A DNA stretch of 39,917 bases from Chitinophagaceae bacterium (lineage in GTDB: Bacteria > Bacteroidota > Bacteroidia > Chitinophagales > Chitinophagaceae): positions 1 through 39,917 of the forward strand of contig CANGMZ010000017.1 in assembly GCA_947454715.1 (NCBI GenBank), read 5' to 3'. This document shows, piece after piece, positions 18,015 through 28,226 of this stretch; positions within the stretch are counted from its first letter, which is position 1, and the number at the start of each line of letters is the position of its first letter. The notes under the pieces were generated by a model, which made no database searches, was not told the DNA's origin, and saw only the letters and a program-made list of their open reading frames with translations. The translations under genes and the position numbers were made by a program.

Positions 18015-18100
18015 CTTTCTAATCGTAGGTCGTAAGTCATATTGCGTAAGTTCGTTTACGGTATATGAGATCGTACGGTTTTTTATTCGTCAGCGGAACA

Positions 18101-18132
18101 CAACAGATTGTAAATATGTTTACAATCTGTTG
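18101..18132. repeat. Perfect inverted repeat between iscU and iscA
   Basis: A 14-bp perfect stem (18101-18114 with 18119-18132) has a 4-base loop. In the direction of the isc genes it starts 30 bases after the iscU stop and is not followed by a T tract, so it does not look like an intrinsic terminator. An mRNA-stabilising or partial-attenuation role is possible. Confidence 0.75.
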
Positions 18133-18161
18133 GTAGCTGTTATACCTGTTATGTTGTTTGA

Positions 18162-18575
18162 TTAATGTGCTGCTGTTTCTGTAAGTGCTGCCAAGCCGTT
18201 TTTCACACGGTAGTCATTGATTGCAGCTTTGATTGCATCTTCGGCCAATACAGAGCAATGTATTTTTACCGGAGGTAAATTCAATTCTTCAACGATATCC
18301 ATATTATCGATAGCCAATGCCTGATCAACAGTTTTGCCTTTCAACCATTCTGTTGCCAAAGATGAAGATGCAATAGCCGAACCGCAACCGAAAGTTTTGA
18401 ACTTTGCATCGCTGATCAAGCCACTAGCCTCATCTACTTCTATCTGCAGGCGCATTACGTCGCCGCACTCAGGTGCACCTACAAGACCTGTACCTACATT
18501 TGTTTTTGCTTTATCTAAAGTTCCAACGTTTTTAGGGTTGGTATAATGATCGATTACTTTATCTGAATATGCCAT
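18162..18575 (-). CDS. iscU: Iron-sulfur cluster scaffold IscU
   Basis: IscU is the scaffold on which IscS-derived sulfur and iron are assembled into [2Fe-2S] clusters. The 137-residue protein has the cluster ligands Cys37 (with Asp39), Cys64 and Cys107, and the chaperone-docking motif LPPVK just before Cys107. It starts 92 bases after the iscS stop. The partner chaperones HscA and HscB, ferredoxin and the regulator IscR are not in the window, so the cluster is a minimal iscSUA set. Confidence 0.96.
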   Translation of the reverse strand: MAYSDKVIDHYTNPKNVGTLDKAKTNVGTGLVGAPECGDVMRLQIEVDEASGLISDAKFKTFGCGSAIASSSLATEWLKGKTVDQALAIDNMDIVEELNLPPVKIHCSVLAEDAIKAAINDYRVKNGLAALTETAAH

Positions 18576-18667
18576 GATATTTTATTTTTGAATGTGTGAG
18601 CGTTGAATTTCTGTTCGTTACTCGCACAAGGTTACTATTATTTATTTCACTTGTCAACTACACAATA

Positions 18668-19888
18668 TTAGTGGTGTGCCCACTCAATAGCGTCTATATC
18701 CACACCTTCTTTATACATTTCCCAAAGTGGGCTCATCTCACGAAGTTTCAATACGCTACTTGTGATGGCTTCTATGGTAAAGTCAATTTGTTCATCGGTT
18801 GTGAAACGGCCCAGACCGAAACGCAGTGAACTGTGTGCAAGATCATCGCCCAGTCCGAGTGCTTTCAGTACGTAAGATGGTTCCAAAGATGCAGATGTAC
18901 AAGCAGAGCCGCTAGATAGAGCTATGTTCTTATTAAAGCCCATCATCAAACCTTCACCCTCTACGTATTTGAAAGATATATTTGTAGTATGTGGTAGGCG
19001 GTGTTCGCGGTTACCATTTACATAAGCCTCTTCCACCTGCATAAGTGCGTTTTCCAGTCTGTCGCGCATAGTGCTCAGGCGTTTTGCCTCTTCCTCCATT
19101 TCGTTCATGCACAGTTCGCAAGCCTTACCTAAGCCAACAATACCCGGTACGTTGAGTGTGCCACTGCGCATACCGCGCTCGTGACCGCCACCGTCCATCT
19201 GGGCAGTTACTTTTACACGTGGGTTCTTGCGACGCACATACAAAGCACCAACACCCTTAGGTCCGTACATTTTGTGACCGCTGAAAGCCATAAGGTCAAT
19301 ACCATCTGCCAACACATCAACAGGTACTTTACCTACTGCCTGTGTGCCATCTGTAAAGAACAATACGCCATGTTTTCGTGCAATGGCACTGATTTCGCGA
19401 ATAGGCTGTATTACACCTATTTCGTTGTTACCATACATAATAGAAATGAGTATGGTTTTATCAGTGATTGCTTTTTCCAGCTCTTCTAGGTCAATAAGAC
19501 CATCGTGTTTAACTTCCAGATAAGTCACCTGTCCGCCCATTTTTTCAATGTGCTTGCAAGCATCTAACACTGCTTTATGTTCGGTAGTACAAGTGATGAT
19601 GTGATTGCCTTTTGAGGCATACATTTCAAAAACACCCTTCAATGCAAGGTTATTTGCCTCAGTAGCACCTGAAGTAAAGATGATTTCTTTTGCGTCAGCA
19701 CCTATTAATTTAGCAACTTGCTCACGTGCATAATCTACCGCTTCTTCAGCAACCCAACCAAATGAGTGGTTTCTGCTGGCTGCATTACCGAATTTTTCAA
19801 CAAAATAAGGTAACATTGCCTCCAGAACGCGTGGGTCCATCGGAGTGGTAGCGTTATTGTCCAGATATATTGGTAATTTCAATTCCAT
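18668..19888 (-). CDS. iscS: Cysteine desulfurase IscS
   Basis: IscS removes sulfur from cysteine using PLP and passes it as a persulfide to IscU and other acceptors. The 406-residue protein has the PLP lysine Lys206 in [10 protein letters not shown], the His in TTEHKAV (about 104), and the active-site Cys330 in [10 protein letters not shown]. These positions nearly match E. coli IscS. First gene of the iscS-iscU-iscA unit. A TAnnTTTG box is 29 bases upstream on the minus strand. It is divergent from the epimerase gene. Confidence 0.96.
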   Translation of the reverse strand: MELKLPIYLDNNATTPMDPRVLEAMLPYFVEKFGNAASRNHSFGWVAEEAVDYAREQVAKLIGADAKEIIFTSGATEANNLALKGVFEMYASKGNHIITCTTEHKAVLDACKHIEKMGGQVTYLEVKHDGLIDLEELEKAITDKTILISIMYGNNEIGVIQPIREISAIARKHGVLFFTDGTQAVGKVPVDVLADGIDLMAFSGHKMYGPKGVGALYVRRKNPRVKVTAQMDGGGHERGMRSGTLNVPGIVGLGKACELCMNEMEEEAKRLSTMRDRLENALMQVEEAYVNGNREHRLPHTTNISFKYVEGEGLMMGFNKNIALSSGSACTSASLEPSYVLKALGLGDDLAHSSLRFGLGRFTTDEQIDFTIEAITSSVLKLREMSPLWEMYKEGVDIDAIEWAHH

Positions 19889-19917
19889 GGTCGTAGTATC
19901 TCAAATATATTTAAATA

Positions 19918-19925
19918 CAAAAGTA
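19918..19925 (-). promoter_or_regulatory. Candidate -7 box (TACTTTTG) of the isc cluster
   Basis: The minus strand reads TACTTTTG, a TAnnTTTG match, 29 bases before the iscS ATG. That is the same distance as the box before icmF. A TTG at the standard -33 spacing is not seen. Confidence 0.45.
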
Positions 19926-20000
19926 CGTAGATTATGCAAGTTTAATGACGCATATTAAATTGCAGCTATAAATGAACCTATTTATAAAAACTATACAACA

Positions 20001-20402
20001 ATGTCGAAAATTGAACACTTAGGCATAGCCGTAAAGGATCTGAGCATATCGATTCCGTTATTTGAGCAATTATTAAATACGCCATGCTATAAAACAGAGG
20101 CAGTTGCAAGTGAAGGCGTAGAAACTGCGTTTTTCCAGACCGGCGATTCCAAGATAGAACTTGTATGTGCATCGAACGAAAACAGCACTATTGCAAAGTT
20201 CATTGCAAAAAAGGGAGAAGGTATTCATCATATAGCTTTTGAAGTAGAGAATATAGAAGCAGAGATGAAACGACTTCAGGCATTAGACTTTGAACTGATT
20301 CACAAAGAGCCGTTCAAAGGTGCAGATAACAAGATGGTTTGCTTCTTGCACCCAAAGAGTACTAATGGGGTGCTAATAGAGTTGTGTCAGGAGATAAAGT
20401 AA
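20001..20402 (+). CDS. mce: Methylmalonyl-CoA epimerase
   Basis: The epimerase interconverts the (S)- and (R)-forms of methylmalonyl-CoA, linking propionyl-CoA carboxylation to the B12-dependent mutase. The 133-residue vicinal-oxygen-chelate protein shows metal ligands His7 (IEHLGIAV), a second His in GEGIHHIAFEV (near 75) and Glu in GVLIELCQ (near 128). Length and motif order fit Mce. It stands apart from any mutase gene here, but it joins the other B12-linked acyl-CoA genes in the window. A short A/T-rich gap separates it from the next gene. Confidence 0.92.
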   Translation: MSKIEHLGIAVKDLSISIPLFEQLLNTPCYKTEAVASEGVETAFFQTGDSKIELVCASNENSTIAKFIAKKGEGIHHIAFEVENIEAEMKRLQALDFELIHKEPFKGADNKMVCFLHPKSTNGVLIELCQEIK

Positions 20403-20453
20403 AAAATGGCTCAATTACTGAATTGCTTAATGACTCAATTAATATGAAACGAT

Positions 20454-21965
20454 ATGCTTAAATGGGCAAATAAAAACCCTGTTATATTATTGTTCTTGTT
20501 GGTGGCAATAACATTTGTTGTTGCCGATGGTATTCACATTATCAATTATCCACCGCGATCAATACATCAATGGAGGCAAAGCGATTGCGTGTCTTATGCT
20601 AAAACGTACTACGAAAAAGGTTCAGGTTTATTTTCCCCATCTACATATAATCTTGCAGGTGTTGATGGGAAAGTAGCCAGTGAGTTTCCTATAATTTATT
20701 ACATAGGTGGTAATTTATTTCATTTTTTTGGGGTTCATTACGGCATTTTGAGAGGGTTGAATTTCCTTTGTTATCTGCTTGGAATATTTTATTTGTATCA
20801 ATGTATTGGCTTATGGATGAAGAGATCTTTGCTGCAAATTTTCCCGATAATTCTGTTGGCCACATCTCCTTTCTATTACTATTATGCGCTTAACTTTCTG
20901 CCAAATGTTCCTGCTATTAGTTTTTCATTTGCGGGCTTATATTATTGGCTAATGTATGAGCGTACTTCATCTAATAAGCATTTAATCATTGGTACACTCT
21001 TTTTTTCCTTGGCTACTTTGCTAAAGCCAACGGATGGAGGGCTTATTTGGGTAGCTTATCTGGCGGTATTTAGTATTAAATTTCTCAAACATCAATTTAC
21101 GAAGAAGCAACTTTTGCAATTGCTGATTTGTTCTGTAATGATTAGTGGAGTTATTTATGGTTGGTATACTTATGTAAAATGGTATAATGATCAAAATAAT
21201 AATCATCAGAATTTATTATCAATCTATCCTATTTGGATGATGATACAGCATGATATTGAGTATGTGTTCAATGAAAGGATATTCGGATTTTGGAGTGTAG
21301 TATATCATCAAAAGATAATTCTATACTTTTTAGGTTTGTGTTTGTTGTTATATGTAATTAGATGGAAAGCCTTAAATCCTTTCCTCAGGCTGTATACGTT
21401 GTTTTTGATTTTGGGTGCGCTGGCATACGACGTGTTATGGTTTACCGCTTTTTCAGACCACGATTATTATCAGCTGCTCAATGTGATGCCTGCTGTATTC
21501 ATAATCATCACTGTTGTGGAATGGTACAGTTCAAAAGTATTGCCAAAAATACCAGCTAAAATGAGTTTAGGATTAGGTGTGGTTCTAATAGGTCTTGCAG
21601 CTATAGCAATAAGGCAAAACAGAAATATCCAACATGATAGGTATACGCAAGATATGTACACTTACGTTAATCCCGATATCTATGAAGTGGAGCCTGTTTT
21701 AAGGAAATTGGGAATTAAACAAACTGATATTATTGTTTCTGCACCAGACCCTAGCCCTAATATAACGTTAGCTGCGTATAATAATCCCGGATATACTGAG
21801 TCGTTTAACGATAATAACTATAATGTTAGTTTGTTTGCAAAAAAAGGCGCAAAATATTTGATCATTAATGACACCGCTTATCTTCATAAGCCATTGTATG
21901 TTCCTTATACCAAAAAGTTGATTGGCAAGTATAAAGACAACATTTTCATTTTTGATTTAAGGTAG
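20454..21965 (+). CDS. Polytopic membrane glycosyltransferase, GT39/ArnT-like
   Basis: The 503-residue protein has a long run of hydrophobic helices from residue 8 onwards. A first periplasmic loop reads PRSIHQWRQSDC, where an acidic residue is expected for GT-C enzymes that use polyprenyl-phosphate sugars. The C-terminal soluble part is about 100 residues. It would act at the inner membrane on lipid-linked sugars, possibly in surface polysaccharide or glycan assembly. It converges on another membrane protein of similar style at 21987. The donor and acceptor cannot be told from sequence. Confidence 0.65.
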   Translation: MLKWANKNPVILLFLLVAITFVVADGIHIINYPPRSIHQWRQSDCVSYAKTYYEKGSGLFSPSTYNLAGVDGKVASEFPIIYYIGGNLFHFFGVHYGILRGLNFLCYLLGIFYLYQCIGLWMKRSLLQIFPIILLATSPFYYYYALNFLPNVPAISFSFAGLYYWLMYERTSSNKHLIIGTLFFSLATLLKPTDGGLIWVAYLAVFSIKFLKHQFTKKQLLQLLICSVMISGVIYGWYTYVKWYNDQNNNHQNLLSIYPIWMMIQHDIEYVFNERIFGFWSVVYHQKIILYFLGLCLLLYVIRWKALNPFLRLYTLFLILGALAYDVLWFTAFSDHDYYQLLNVMPAVFIIITVVEWYSSKVLPKIPAKMSLGLGVVLIGLAAIAIRQNRNIQHDRYTQDMYTYVNPDIYEVEPVLRKLGIKQTDIIVSAPDPSPNITLAAYNNPGYTESFNDNNYNVSLFAKKGAKYLIINDTAYLHKPLYVPYTKKLIGKYKDNIFIFDLR

Positions 21966-21986
21966 TTTTGATTTTGAAGCGCATTT

Positions 21987-23795
21987 TTATTGTTCATCAA
22001 ATGATACTACTTTAATGTTGTCGATTATTAATGGAAGCTCGCTGTATCCATTCCAAAAGCCGATGCTCACACTGTCAAATTGTTGATTGGTAATGTTCAT
22101 GTCGAGTGAGAGGTTCTTGGTTTCATTGTCATTAAGGAATCTGTAAATGCGAAACATGTTTTCTTTTTGCTTAACTCCGTTTTTATATAGTCTACCTACA
22201 ATCTGCGCCATTTTCCAAACATAAAATTCTCTGTTTCCGCATTTGAAGTCTGCACTAAATCTAAGCCATTGCGCATTGTCTGATTTGTAAGGAAATTTGA
22301 ATTCTATGACTTCTTTAGTTGTTCCGTTAAGTTCTAATGATTTTTTACCGGTTATAGGGCTCAGCTTGCTGGTTTGTAATGAGTCTAATTCAAAATCATT
22401 TTGCCAGATTGTTTGAACATTTCGAGGTGTTCCTTCATAGAGTTCTGTTTGATCAAGTAATGCGATTGTGCCAGGTGGAACTGACCAGCGTCCTATCACT
22501 CTATTATAATAGTCTTTGGTCATATTATCGGTATGGTAAAGTCCTCCATAATGACACTGATGTGTGTACCAGATGTTCAAATATATACATGCCAATAGGA
22601 TAGGAATTGCTGTTGCAATCAGCCATTTTCTGTTAAGTATGAAGGCAATGAGTGATGCCATTGGGAACATGAGCACCGGGTAGCTTTGGATCATGGCCCT
22701 ACCGCCGAACCACCAGATACTCCAGGCGCAGACAATATAATAGTTTACTAAGAAGAACGTAGTTACAGCCACTTTATTTTTCCCCTTTATAAAAAAAGGA
22801 ATAAGACCTACAAAAGAGAAAAGCATCGTGGGGCAATATCTTAGCCAACCGGTACGGTAGCTGAAGGTATAGTTAATGATATTGGGTGATCTGAAATATA
22901 AATGTTGATCTTGGTAACTATAGACAATCCAATGCCCTGAGGCGTATTTCCAGTAAATAAATTGTATGGATATTATTGCAGTTGCACAAGCTACTGCAAG
23001 CAGGAACAGACGAAAATTGTGAATCAGTAAAAGAGCCCGTTCTCTAATTTGACGAAAGGAAATATTTTCCATTCCCCATAGTAAGGGTATGAGGCAAGAT
23101 ATTACTTCTGTTGGGCGAGTAAGGGTGGCAATACCAATGAGTAAACCTATTCTTATTGCATACTTAGTTTTGAAAGTATCGTAGAAATGTATGGTGTTCA
23201 GTAGCAGAAATACATAGATTGTGAACAACCAGTTGTGCGACATGCAGTCGTCTATAACACCACTATTTAGATAGTTAGTGCCTAGAATAAGTACGAGCAG
23301 CAGTATGGCAACAACTTTATCTTCATAAAAGCGCAACATCAATTTACGCAGGTACCAAATACCAACAATCGAAATCAAAAAACCGCCTAATTGTAATGCC
23401 AATTGATATGGAGTTGAAAACCCATCTTGGGGGTATCCACAAATTTTGGCTGCTATGTGACCTGCGGTAAAAAAAGGCAGGTACATTAATGCCATTCCAG
23501 ATGAGTATTTAAGCACATAATTGCCATTGGGTTGTAATACACCTTGTTGGAAATCATTAGGTGTTTGATACTTGGCTAGAAGACTGTCCTTAAAGCCCTG
23601 ATGTTTTAAGTCATTGTAAATAAAGACAGATGGAAGATACCAATAGTAACCTGAAACATCCCATGTAAGCATTGCCTCACTGCCTACTTTGTTCCACCGT
23701 GGATAGTAAACAAAAGAGGTAAATGCCATTATGAATATGCCGATTATGCACGCGTATTTGGATAGTTTGTTATTATAATGATACGACATAGACAT
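21987..23795 (-). CDS. Polytopic membrane protein with C-terminal beta-rich domain, probable GT-C glycosyltransferase
   Basis: The 602-residue protein has a first membrane helix at about 15-32 and then a periplasmic loop with LTWDVSGYYWYLPS, whose Asp is in the place expected of a GT-C catalytic residue. About ten further helices run to roughly residue 410. The final 160 residues are soluble, rich in beta strand and aromatic residues (FELDSLQ, WLRFSADFKCG, SIGFWNGYSELPL), resembling a carbohydrate-binding sandwich. It is a likely sugar transferase acting on lipid-linked substrates. It converges on the gene at 20454 with only 21 bases between and no clear terminator. The start is the ATG at 23795; the ATG two codons on is also possible. 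Confidence 0.6.
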   Translation of the reverse strand: MSMSYHYNNKLSKYACIIGIFIMAFTSFVYYPRWNKVGSEAMLTWDVSGYYWYLPSVFIYNDLKHQGFKDSLLAKYQTPNDFQQGVLQPNGNYVLKYSSGMALMYLPFFTAGHIAAKICGYPQDGFSTPYQLALQLGGFLISIVGIWYLRKLMLRFYEDKVVAILLLVLILGTNYLNSGVIDDCMSHNWLFTIYVFLLLNTIHFYDTFKTKYAIRIGLLIGIATLTRPTEVISCLIPLLWGMENISFRQIRERALLLIHNFRLFLLAVACATAIISIQFIYWKYASGHWIVYSYQDQHLYFRSPNIINYTFSYRTGWLRYCPTMLFSFVGLIPFFIKGKNKVAVTTFFLVNYYIVCAWSIWWFGGRAMIQSYPVLMFPMASLIAFILNRKWLIATAIPILLACIYLNIWYTHQCHYGGLYHTDNMTKDYYNRVIGRWSVPPGTIALLDQTELYEGTPRNVQTIWQNDFELDSLQTSKLSPITGKKSLELNGTTKEVIEFKFPYKSDNAQWLRFSADFKCGNREFYVWKMAQIVGRLYKNGVKQKENMFRIYRFLNDNETKNLSLDMNITNQQFDSVSIGFWNGYSELPLIIDNIKVVSFDEQ

Positions 23796-23895
23796 AAGGA
23801 TTACTTAGAGTGCTAAGGTAATACTTTTGTTAAAGAGGAAGCAATTGCGAACATCGGACATTAAGTAGTGAGTTTTGATAAATTCAGTAAATGAG

Positions 23896-23925
23896 AAATC
23901 CCCTTACTATGTAATAAGGGGATTT
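23896..23925 (-). terminator. Terminator downstream of uvrA
   Basis: A perfect 11-bp stem (23896-23906 with 23915-23925) with an 8-base loop lies 20 bases after the uvrA stop. The T tail on the minus strand is short and interrupted (TTTCTCATTT). Confidence 0.7.
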
Positions 23926-23945
23926 ACTTAAAAAATCTTGTATCA

Positions 23946-26816
23946 CTACAGTTTGCCGAGTCGCAGTTCTTCTTTCAAAAATATACCTGTGTGACTTTCC
24001 TTCACTTTTATAATATCTTCCGGTGTTCCAGCGGCAACTACTTTACCGCCGCCTGCGCCGCCTTCAGGACCCATATCAAGTACATAGTCAGCCACTTTTA
24101 TAACGTCCATATTGTGCTCAATAACCAATACGGTGTTGCCTCTGTCTACCAGCCTGTTTAGCACAGAAAGCAGATGTTTGATGTCTTCAAAGTGCAATCC
24201 GGTAGTTGGTTCATCGAGAATGTATATGGTTTGTCCGGTGTCTTTTTTAGATAGTTCTGTAGCTAGTTTTACACGTTGTGCTTCTCCGCCACTCAGTGTA
24301 GTTGCACTTTGCCCTATGGTTACATAACCTAAGCCTACATCTTGCAGTGTTTTTACGCGTCTGTGAAGGAAGTGGACATTGGTGAAGAATTCTACTGCAT
24401 CGTCTACAGTCATATTCAGTACATCGCTGATAGACTTGCCTTTGTATCTTATTTCCAAGGTTTCGCGATTATACCTGCGACCATTACATTTTTCACATGG
24501 CACATAAACGTCTGGCAAAAAGTTCATTTCTATCACCCGCATACCGCCACCCTTGCACTCTTCGCAACGGCCACCTTTCACATTGAAAGAGAATCTTCCG
24601 GCATTGTAGCCTCGAATTTTGGCTTCCGGTACTTGTGCAAACAGTTGTCTTACATCGTTGAAAAAACCGCAGTAAGTAGCCGGGTTGCTACGTGGGGTGC
24701 GACCTATGGGGCTTTGGTCTATTTCTATTACTTTATCAATATGCTCCAGCCCCTCTATCTTTTTATAAGGCATCGGTACCTGCTTGAAATTCGGGTAGCA
24801 GTGTTTTGCTAAGATAGGATAAAGGGTTTCATTGATTAATGTACTCTTGCCACTACCACTTACTCCACTCACGCAAATGAATGCACCTAATGGTAGTTTT
24901 ATAGAAACATTTTTCAGATTATTCCCTGTAGCTCCGGTAAGGGCAAGTGTTTTGCCATTACCTTTTTTGCGTTCCTGAGGTACTTCTATTTTTAAGGTGT
25001 TGTTGAGGTAGCCAGCGGTTATGGTTTTCATTTTCAGCATCTCATCGGGAGTGCCTGCACTCACTACACGGCCGCCATGAAAGCCAGCGGCGGGGCCAAT
25101 ATCAATAAGATGATCGCTAGCTAACATAATGTCTTTATCGTGCTCGACTACGAGCACGGAGTTGCCACTGTCTCGAAGGCTTTTGAGCGCATTGATGAGG
25201 CGCATATTGTCTCGCTGATGCAGGCCTATGCTCGGTTCATCGAGTATGTAGGTGATACCTGTAAGTTGAGACCCTATTTGGGTTGCTAAACGTATTCGTT
25301 GCGACTCACCACCACTCAGGGTGCGGGTAGGCCTGTCGAGTGTGAGATAATGTAAACCTACTTCCAGCAGGAACAAGAGCCTGTCACGAATCTCTTTAAG
25401 GATATCCTTTGCTATAGCATTTTGCTTCTTGCTGATACGGTCCTCCACATTTGTGAACCACTCCATCAATCCTTTTAAAGAGAGGTTGCAGAGTTCAGAG
25501 ATGTTCTTTTCATCAATCTTGAAATAGAGGCTTTCCTTTCTTAGTCTTGCGCCATTGCACTCAGGACATGTGTTTAGTTCCATAAAGGCTTCTGCCCAAC
25601 TGCGAATGCTCTCTGAACTGGTTTCGCTAAACCACCTCAGCACCATGTTAATGATACCTTCGTAATTATGTTCTGTTATCTCTTCTTTTGGTCCATCTTC
25701 ACCATCATTTACGTAAGTGATTTGCCCTTCTTCATTGCCATAGAGTAGTATATTCAGGTGTTTTTCAGAAAGGTTTTTGAGCGGAGTAGTCAATGATATT
25801 TTATTCTTCTTAGCCAGAATATTTACCATTCTGAATGACCAAGCATCGCGTTCCTCGCCTAATGGGGCTATGCCGCCATCGTTGATGCTCTTGTTCATGT
25901 CCGGCATCACTTCTTCCATATTTACCTGATATACATTCCCTAGTCCTTTACACTTTGGGCACGCACCATAAGGGCTATTAAACGAGAAAGTATTTGGTGA
26001 TGGTTCTTCGTAGCTGATGCCTGTATCAGCACACATCAAAGAACGGCTATATTGTGCTATATGGTTAGTATCTATCTCTGCAACAAACATGAGGTCTTTG
26101 CCCACTTGCAAGCTTTTTTGCACACTTTCGCTCATCCTGGCATTTGCATCAGGACCTACAAGTAATCGGTCGATAACCAGTTCTATGTCATGAATTTTGT
26201 AACGGTCCAGTTGCATGCGTTCTTTGAGGTCGGTCACTTCACCATCAATGCGCACCTTCAGGTACCCTTGTTTTCTTAGCTGCTCAAATAGCTCCCTGTA
26301 GTGTCCTTTACGACCGCGAACAATAGGTGCCAGCAACATTATCTTTTTGCCTTTGAAATTCTCCTGAATGTGGGTAATGATTTCTTCCTCACTGAATTTG
26401 GTCATTTTCTTACCTGTATTGTAAGAATAGGCATCAGCTACGCGAGCAAACAAGAGACGCATAAAGTCATAGACCTCTGTTACAGTGCCTACTGTGCTTC
26501 GAGGGTTACGATTGGTTGTCTTTTGTTCTATTGAGATGACGGGAGAAAGTCCGGAAATTTTATCTACATCCGGGCGTTCGAGGTCGCCCATAAACTGGCG
26601 TGCATAAGCAGCAAAGCTTTCCATGTACCTGCGCTGTCCCTCTGCAAATATAGTATCAAATGCCAATGACGATTTGCCACTGCCACTGATGCCGGTAATT
26701 ACTACCAGCTTGTTTTTCGGAATGCTTACATCTATATTTTTAAGGTTGTGGACTCTTGCCCCCAATACCTCTATGTTGTCTTGTTCTGAAACGTTCTTTA
26801 CCGTATTCGTGCTCAT
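23946..26816 (-). CDS. uvrA: Excinuclease ABC subunit A
   Basis: UvrA finds bulky DNA lesions and loads UvrB in nucleotide excision repair. The 956-residue protein has two ABC ATPase modules: the first Walker A GISGSGKSS at 42-50 and a second, GVSGSGKST, near 650. Signatures LSGGESQRIRLA and LSGGEAQRVKLA are both present. Zinc modules are intact (CPKCKGLG, CPECNGAR, CEECKGGG and CEKCNGRR). Length is typical. It lies downstream of the outer-membrane barrel gene on the same strand with about 110 bases between, probably as a separate unit. Confidence 0.97.
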   Translation of the reverse strand: MSTNTVKNVSEQDNIEVLGARVHNLKNIDVSIPKNKLVVITGISGSGKSSLAFDTIFAEGQRRYMESFAAYARQFMGDLERPDVDKISGLSPVISIEQKTTNRNPRSTVGTVTEVYDFMRLLFARVADAYSYNTGKKMTKFSEEEIITHIQENFKGKKIMLLAPIVRGRKGHYRELFEQLRKQGYLKVRIDGEVTDLKERMQLDRYKIHDIELVIDRLLVGPDANARMSESVQKSLQVGKDLMFVAEIDTNHIAQYSRSLMCADTGISYEEPSPNTFSFNSPYGACPKCKGLGNVYQVNMEEVMPDMNKSINDGGIAPLGEERDAWSFRMVNILAKKNKISLTTPLKNLSEKHLNILLYGNEEGQITYVNDGEDGPKEEITEHNYEGIINMVLRWFSETSSESIRSWAEAFMELNTCPECNGARLRKESLYFKIDEKNISELCNLSLKGLMEWFTNVEDRISKKQNAIAKDILKEIRDRLLFLLEVGLHYLTLDRPTRTLSGGESQRIRLATQIGSQLTGITYILDEPSIGLHQRDNMRLINALKSLRDSGNSVLVVEHDKDIMLASDHLIDIGPAAGFHGGRVVSAGTPDEMLKMKTITAGYLNNTLKIEVPQERKKGNGKTLALTGATGNNLKNVSIKLPLGAFICVSGVSGSGKSTLINETLYPILAKHCYPNFKQVPMPYKKIEGLEHIDKVIEIDQSPIGRTPRSNPATYCGFFNDVRQLFAQVPEAKIRGYNAGRFSFNVKGGRCEECKGGGMRVIEMNFLPDVYVPCEKCNGRRYNRETLEIRYKGKSISDVLNMTVDDAVEFFTNVHFLHRRVKTLQDVGLGYVTIGQSATTLSGGEAQRVKLATELSKKDTGQTIYILDEPTTGLHFEDIKHLLSVLNRLVDRGNTVLVIEHNMDVIKVADYVLDMGPEGGAGGGKVVAAGTPEDIIKVKESHTGIFLKEELRLGKL

Positions 26817-26925
26817 GCTGTATGCAAGTTACGCATCAATTACGTATTCACTTTTATAGAGAAATAGTTTGTTTCAATACAATTAGATATGCGAATAATA
26901 ATAAGGTGAGTGGCGGTGATTTAGA

Positions 26926-28122
26926 TTAGAAAACCTCTCCGAGGTTCACAAATAAACCCTGAGAACCACCAAGCCCAAAACCATAGTCTACAGCAATATT
27001 GGTACTGGAGTACTTATTTAGTTTTACCCTTATGCCTCCTCCCCAGCCGGGTGCAATGGTTTCAAATTTATTAGATTTCAATTCGGTGAAGGACTCTGCA
27101 TTGGCAAATATTACGCCACCTATTAAGCCGTTCCGGGATAAGGAAAATCTATATTCTCCTTCTATATATGCCATGTTTGCCCCCCGGTATCTGCCTTGTA
27201 TATAGCCACGGCCGGTATTGCTGTAGGGGTCATTTCCGGTATTGGGTAGCATAAGATATGGTGGTGTGCCGCTAACTGTAAACCATTCATAACTCCACAG
27301 CGCCAGCACATTTTCAGCGTTTTTTGACAGAGGAATGAACTTTCTTAAATCGAGCACCAGTGAGCGCCAGGTAGCTTCATTGCCAAACACGGCAAGGTTG
27401 GGCCGGTAGATAATATTTGCAAAACTCCCCCCTTCGGGATTAATGGAGTTTTTGCGGCTGTCGTACAAAAAATTTAAGGTAATGCCAGATGCGAATTCGG
27501 TGCTTTTAAGCCCATATTTCTGAAAATCAGTGATTATACCAGTGGGTGGGTTCAGCTCTTTTACACCCCAGAAATAATCTATGCCATAGCCCACCCCCAC
27601 ATACATATTGTTGGTTACATGACGCATGATGGTTTCGTGAATTCTTATAGCCGAATAATCGATGAGGTAGCCATTTTCAAGACTTGTATAACCGCCAATT
27701 CCATAAGTGTATGATGGAAACTTAATGTAACGCCAGTCTCCTGATATATTGTATTTATTGTTTTTTGTCCAGATGTTGGTAACAATTGGAGCTATGATCT
27801 GGTTGCGTACAGTATAGGTGAAACTTGCGTTGATAGTGGATGTGTTGGCGCTATCATTTGCCTGAAATGCAGCATTCCCATTGAGTAGACCAGCGAAACC
27901 TGTTTGCAACGTATAGCCGGCTGCGGGCACTAAAGAAACCGCTACTTTGTGTTTCCGTTTGTTACTGTCAATAGGTTTGTTTTGGTGTCTATGGGTATAT
28001 GCAGTAATCAGGTCTACAAGATCTTCTTGTTTTACAGACATTTCTTTTTGCTCGCTTTGTGCTTTGGCAGCTAGCGAGCAAAATAGCATTGCAGTAAATA
28101 TGTATAACCCTATTACTTTCAA
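26926..28122 (-). CDS. BamA/TamA-like outer-membrane barrel protein
   Basis: The 398-residue protein has a signal peptide (AAKAQ cleavage) and about 55 mostly polar residues, then a C-terminal barrel of Omp85 type ending in GLFVNLGEVF. There is no room for POTRA domains, so this is a barrel-only family member as often seen in Bacteroidota. The frame opens with a TTG at 28122, with no in-frame ATG upstream before a stop; the next ATG (28089) would cut into the signal helix. It lies downstream of the GH3 fusion gene with a gap of about 100 bases. Substrate unknown; surface-antigen insertion is only a family-based guess. Confidence 0.78.
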   Translation of the reverse strand: MKVIGLYIFTAMLFCSLAAKAQSEQKEMSVKQEDLVDLITAYTHRHQNKPIDSNKRKHKVAVSLVPAAGYTLQTGFAGLLNGNAAFQANDSANTSTINASFTYTVRNQIIAPIVTNIWTKNNKYNISGDWRYIKFPSYTYGIGGYTSLENGYLIDYSAIRIHETIMRHVTNNMYVGVGYGIDYFWGVKELNPPTGIITDFQKYGLKSTEFASGITLNFLYDSRKNSINPEGGSFANIIYRPNLAVFGNEATWRSLVLDLRKFIPLSKNAENVLALWSYEWFTVSGTPPYLMLPNTGNDPYSNTGRGYIQGRYRGANMAYIEGEYRFSLSRNGLIGGVIFANAESFTELKSNKFETIAPGWGGGIRVKLNKYSSTNIAVDYGFGLGGSQGLFVNLGEVF

Positions 28123-28226
28123 TTAGTCTTGTTTATTAACCTGTAATACCCCGAGTTTTGTTAGACAGGGATAATGGGCAAAGGTTAAATTGTAAAAGTT
28201 AATGTGAGATTAAAATAGTAAAATCA

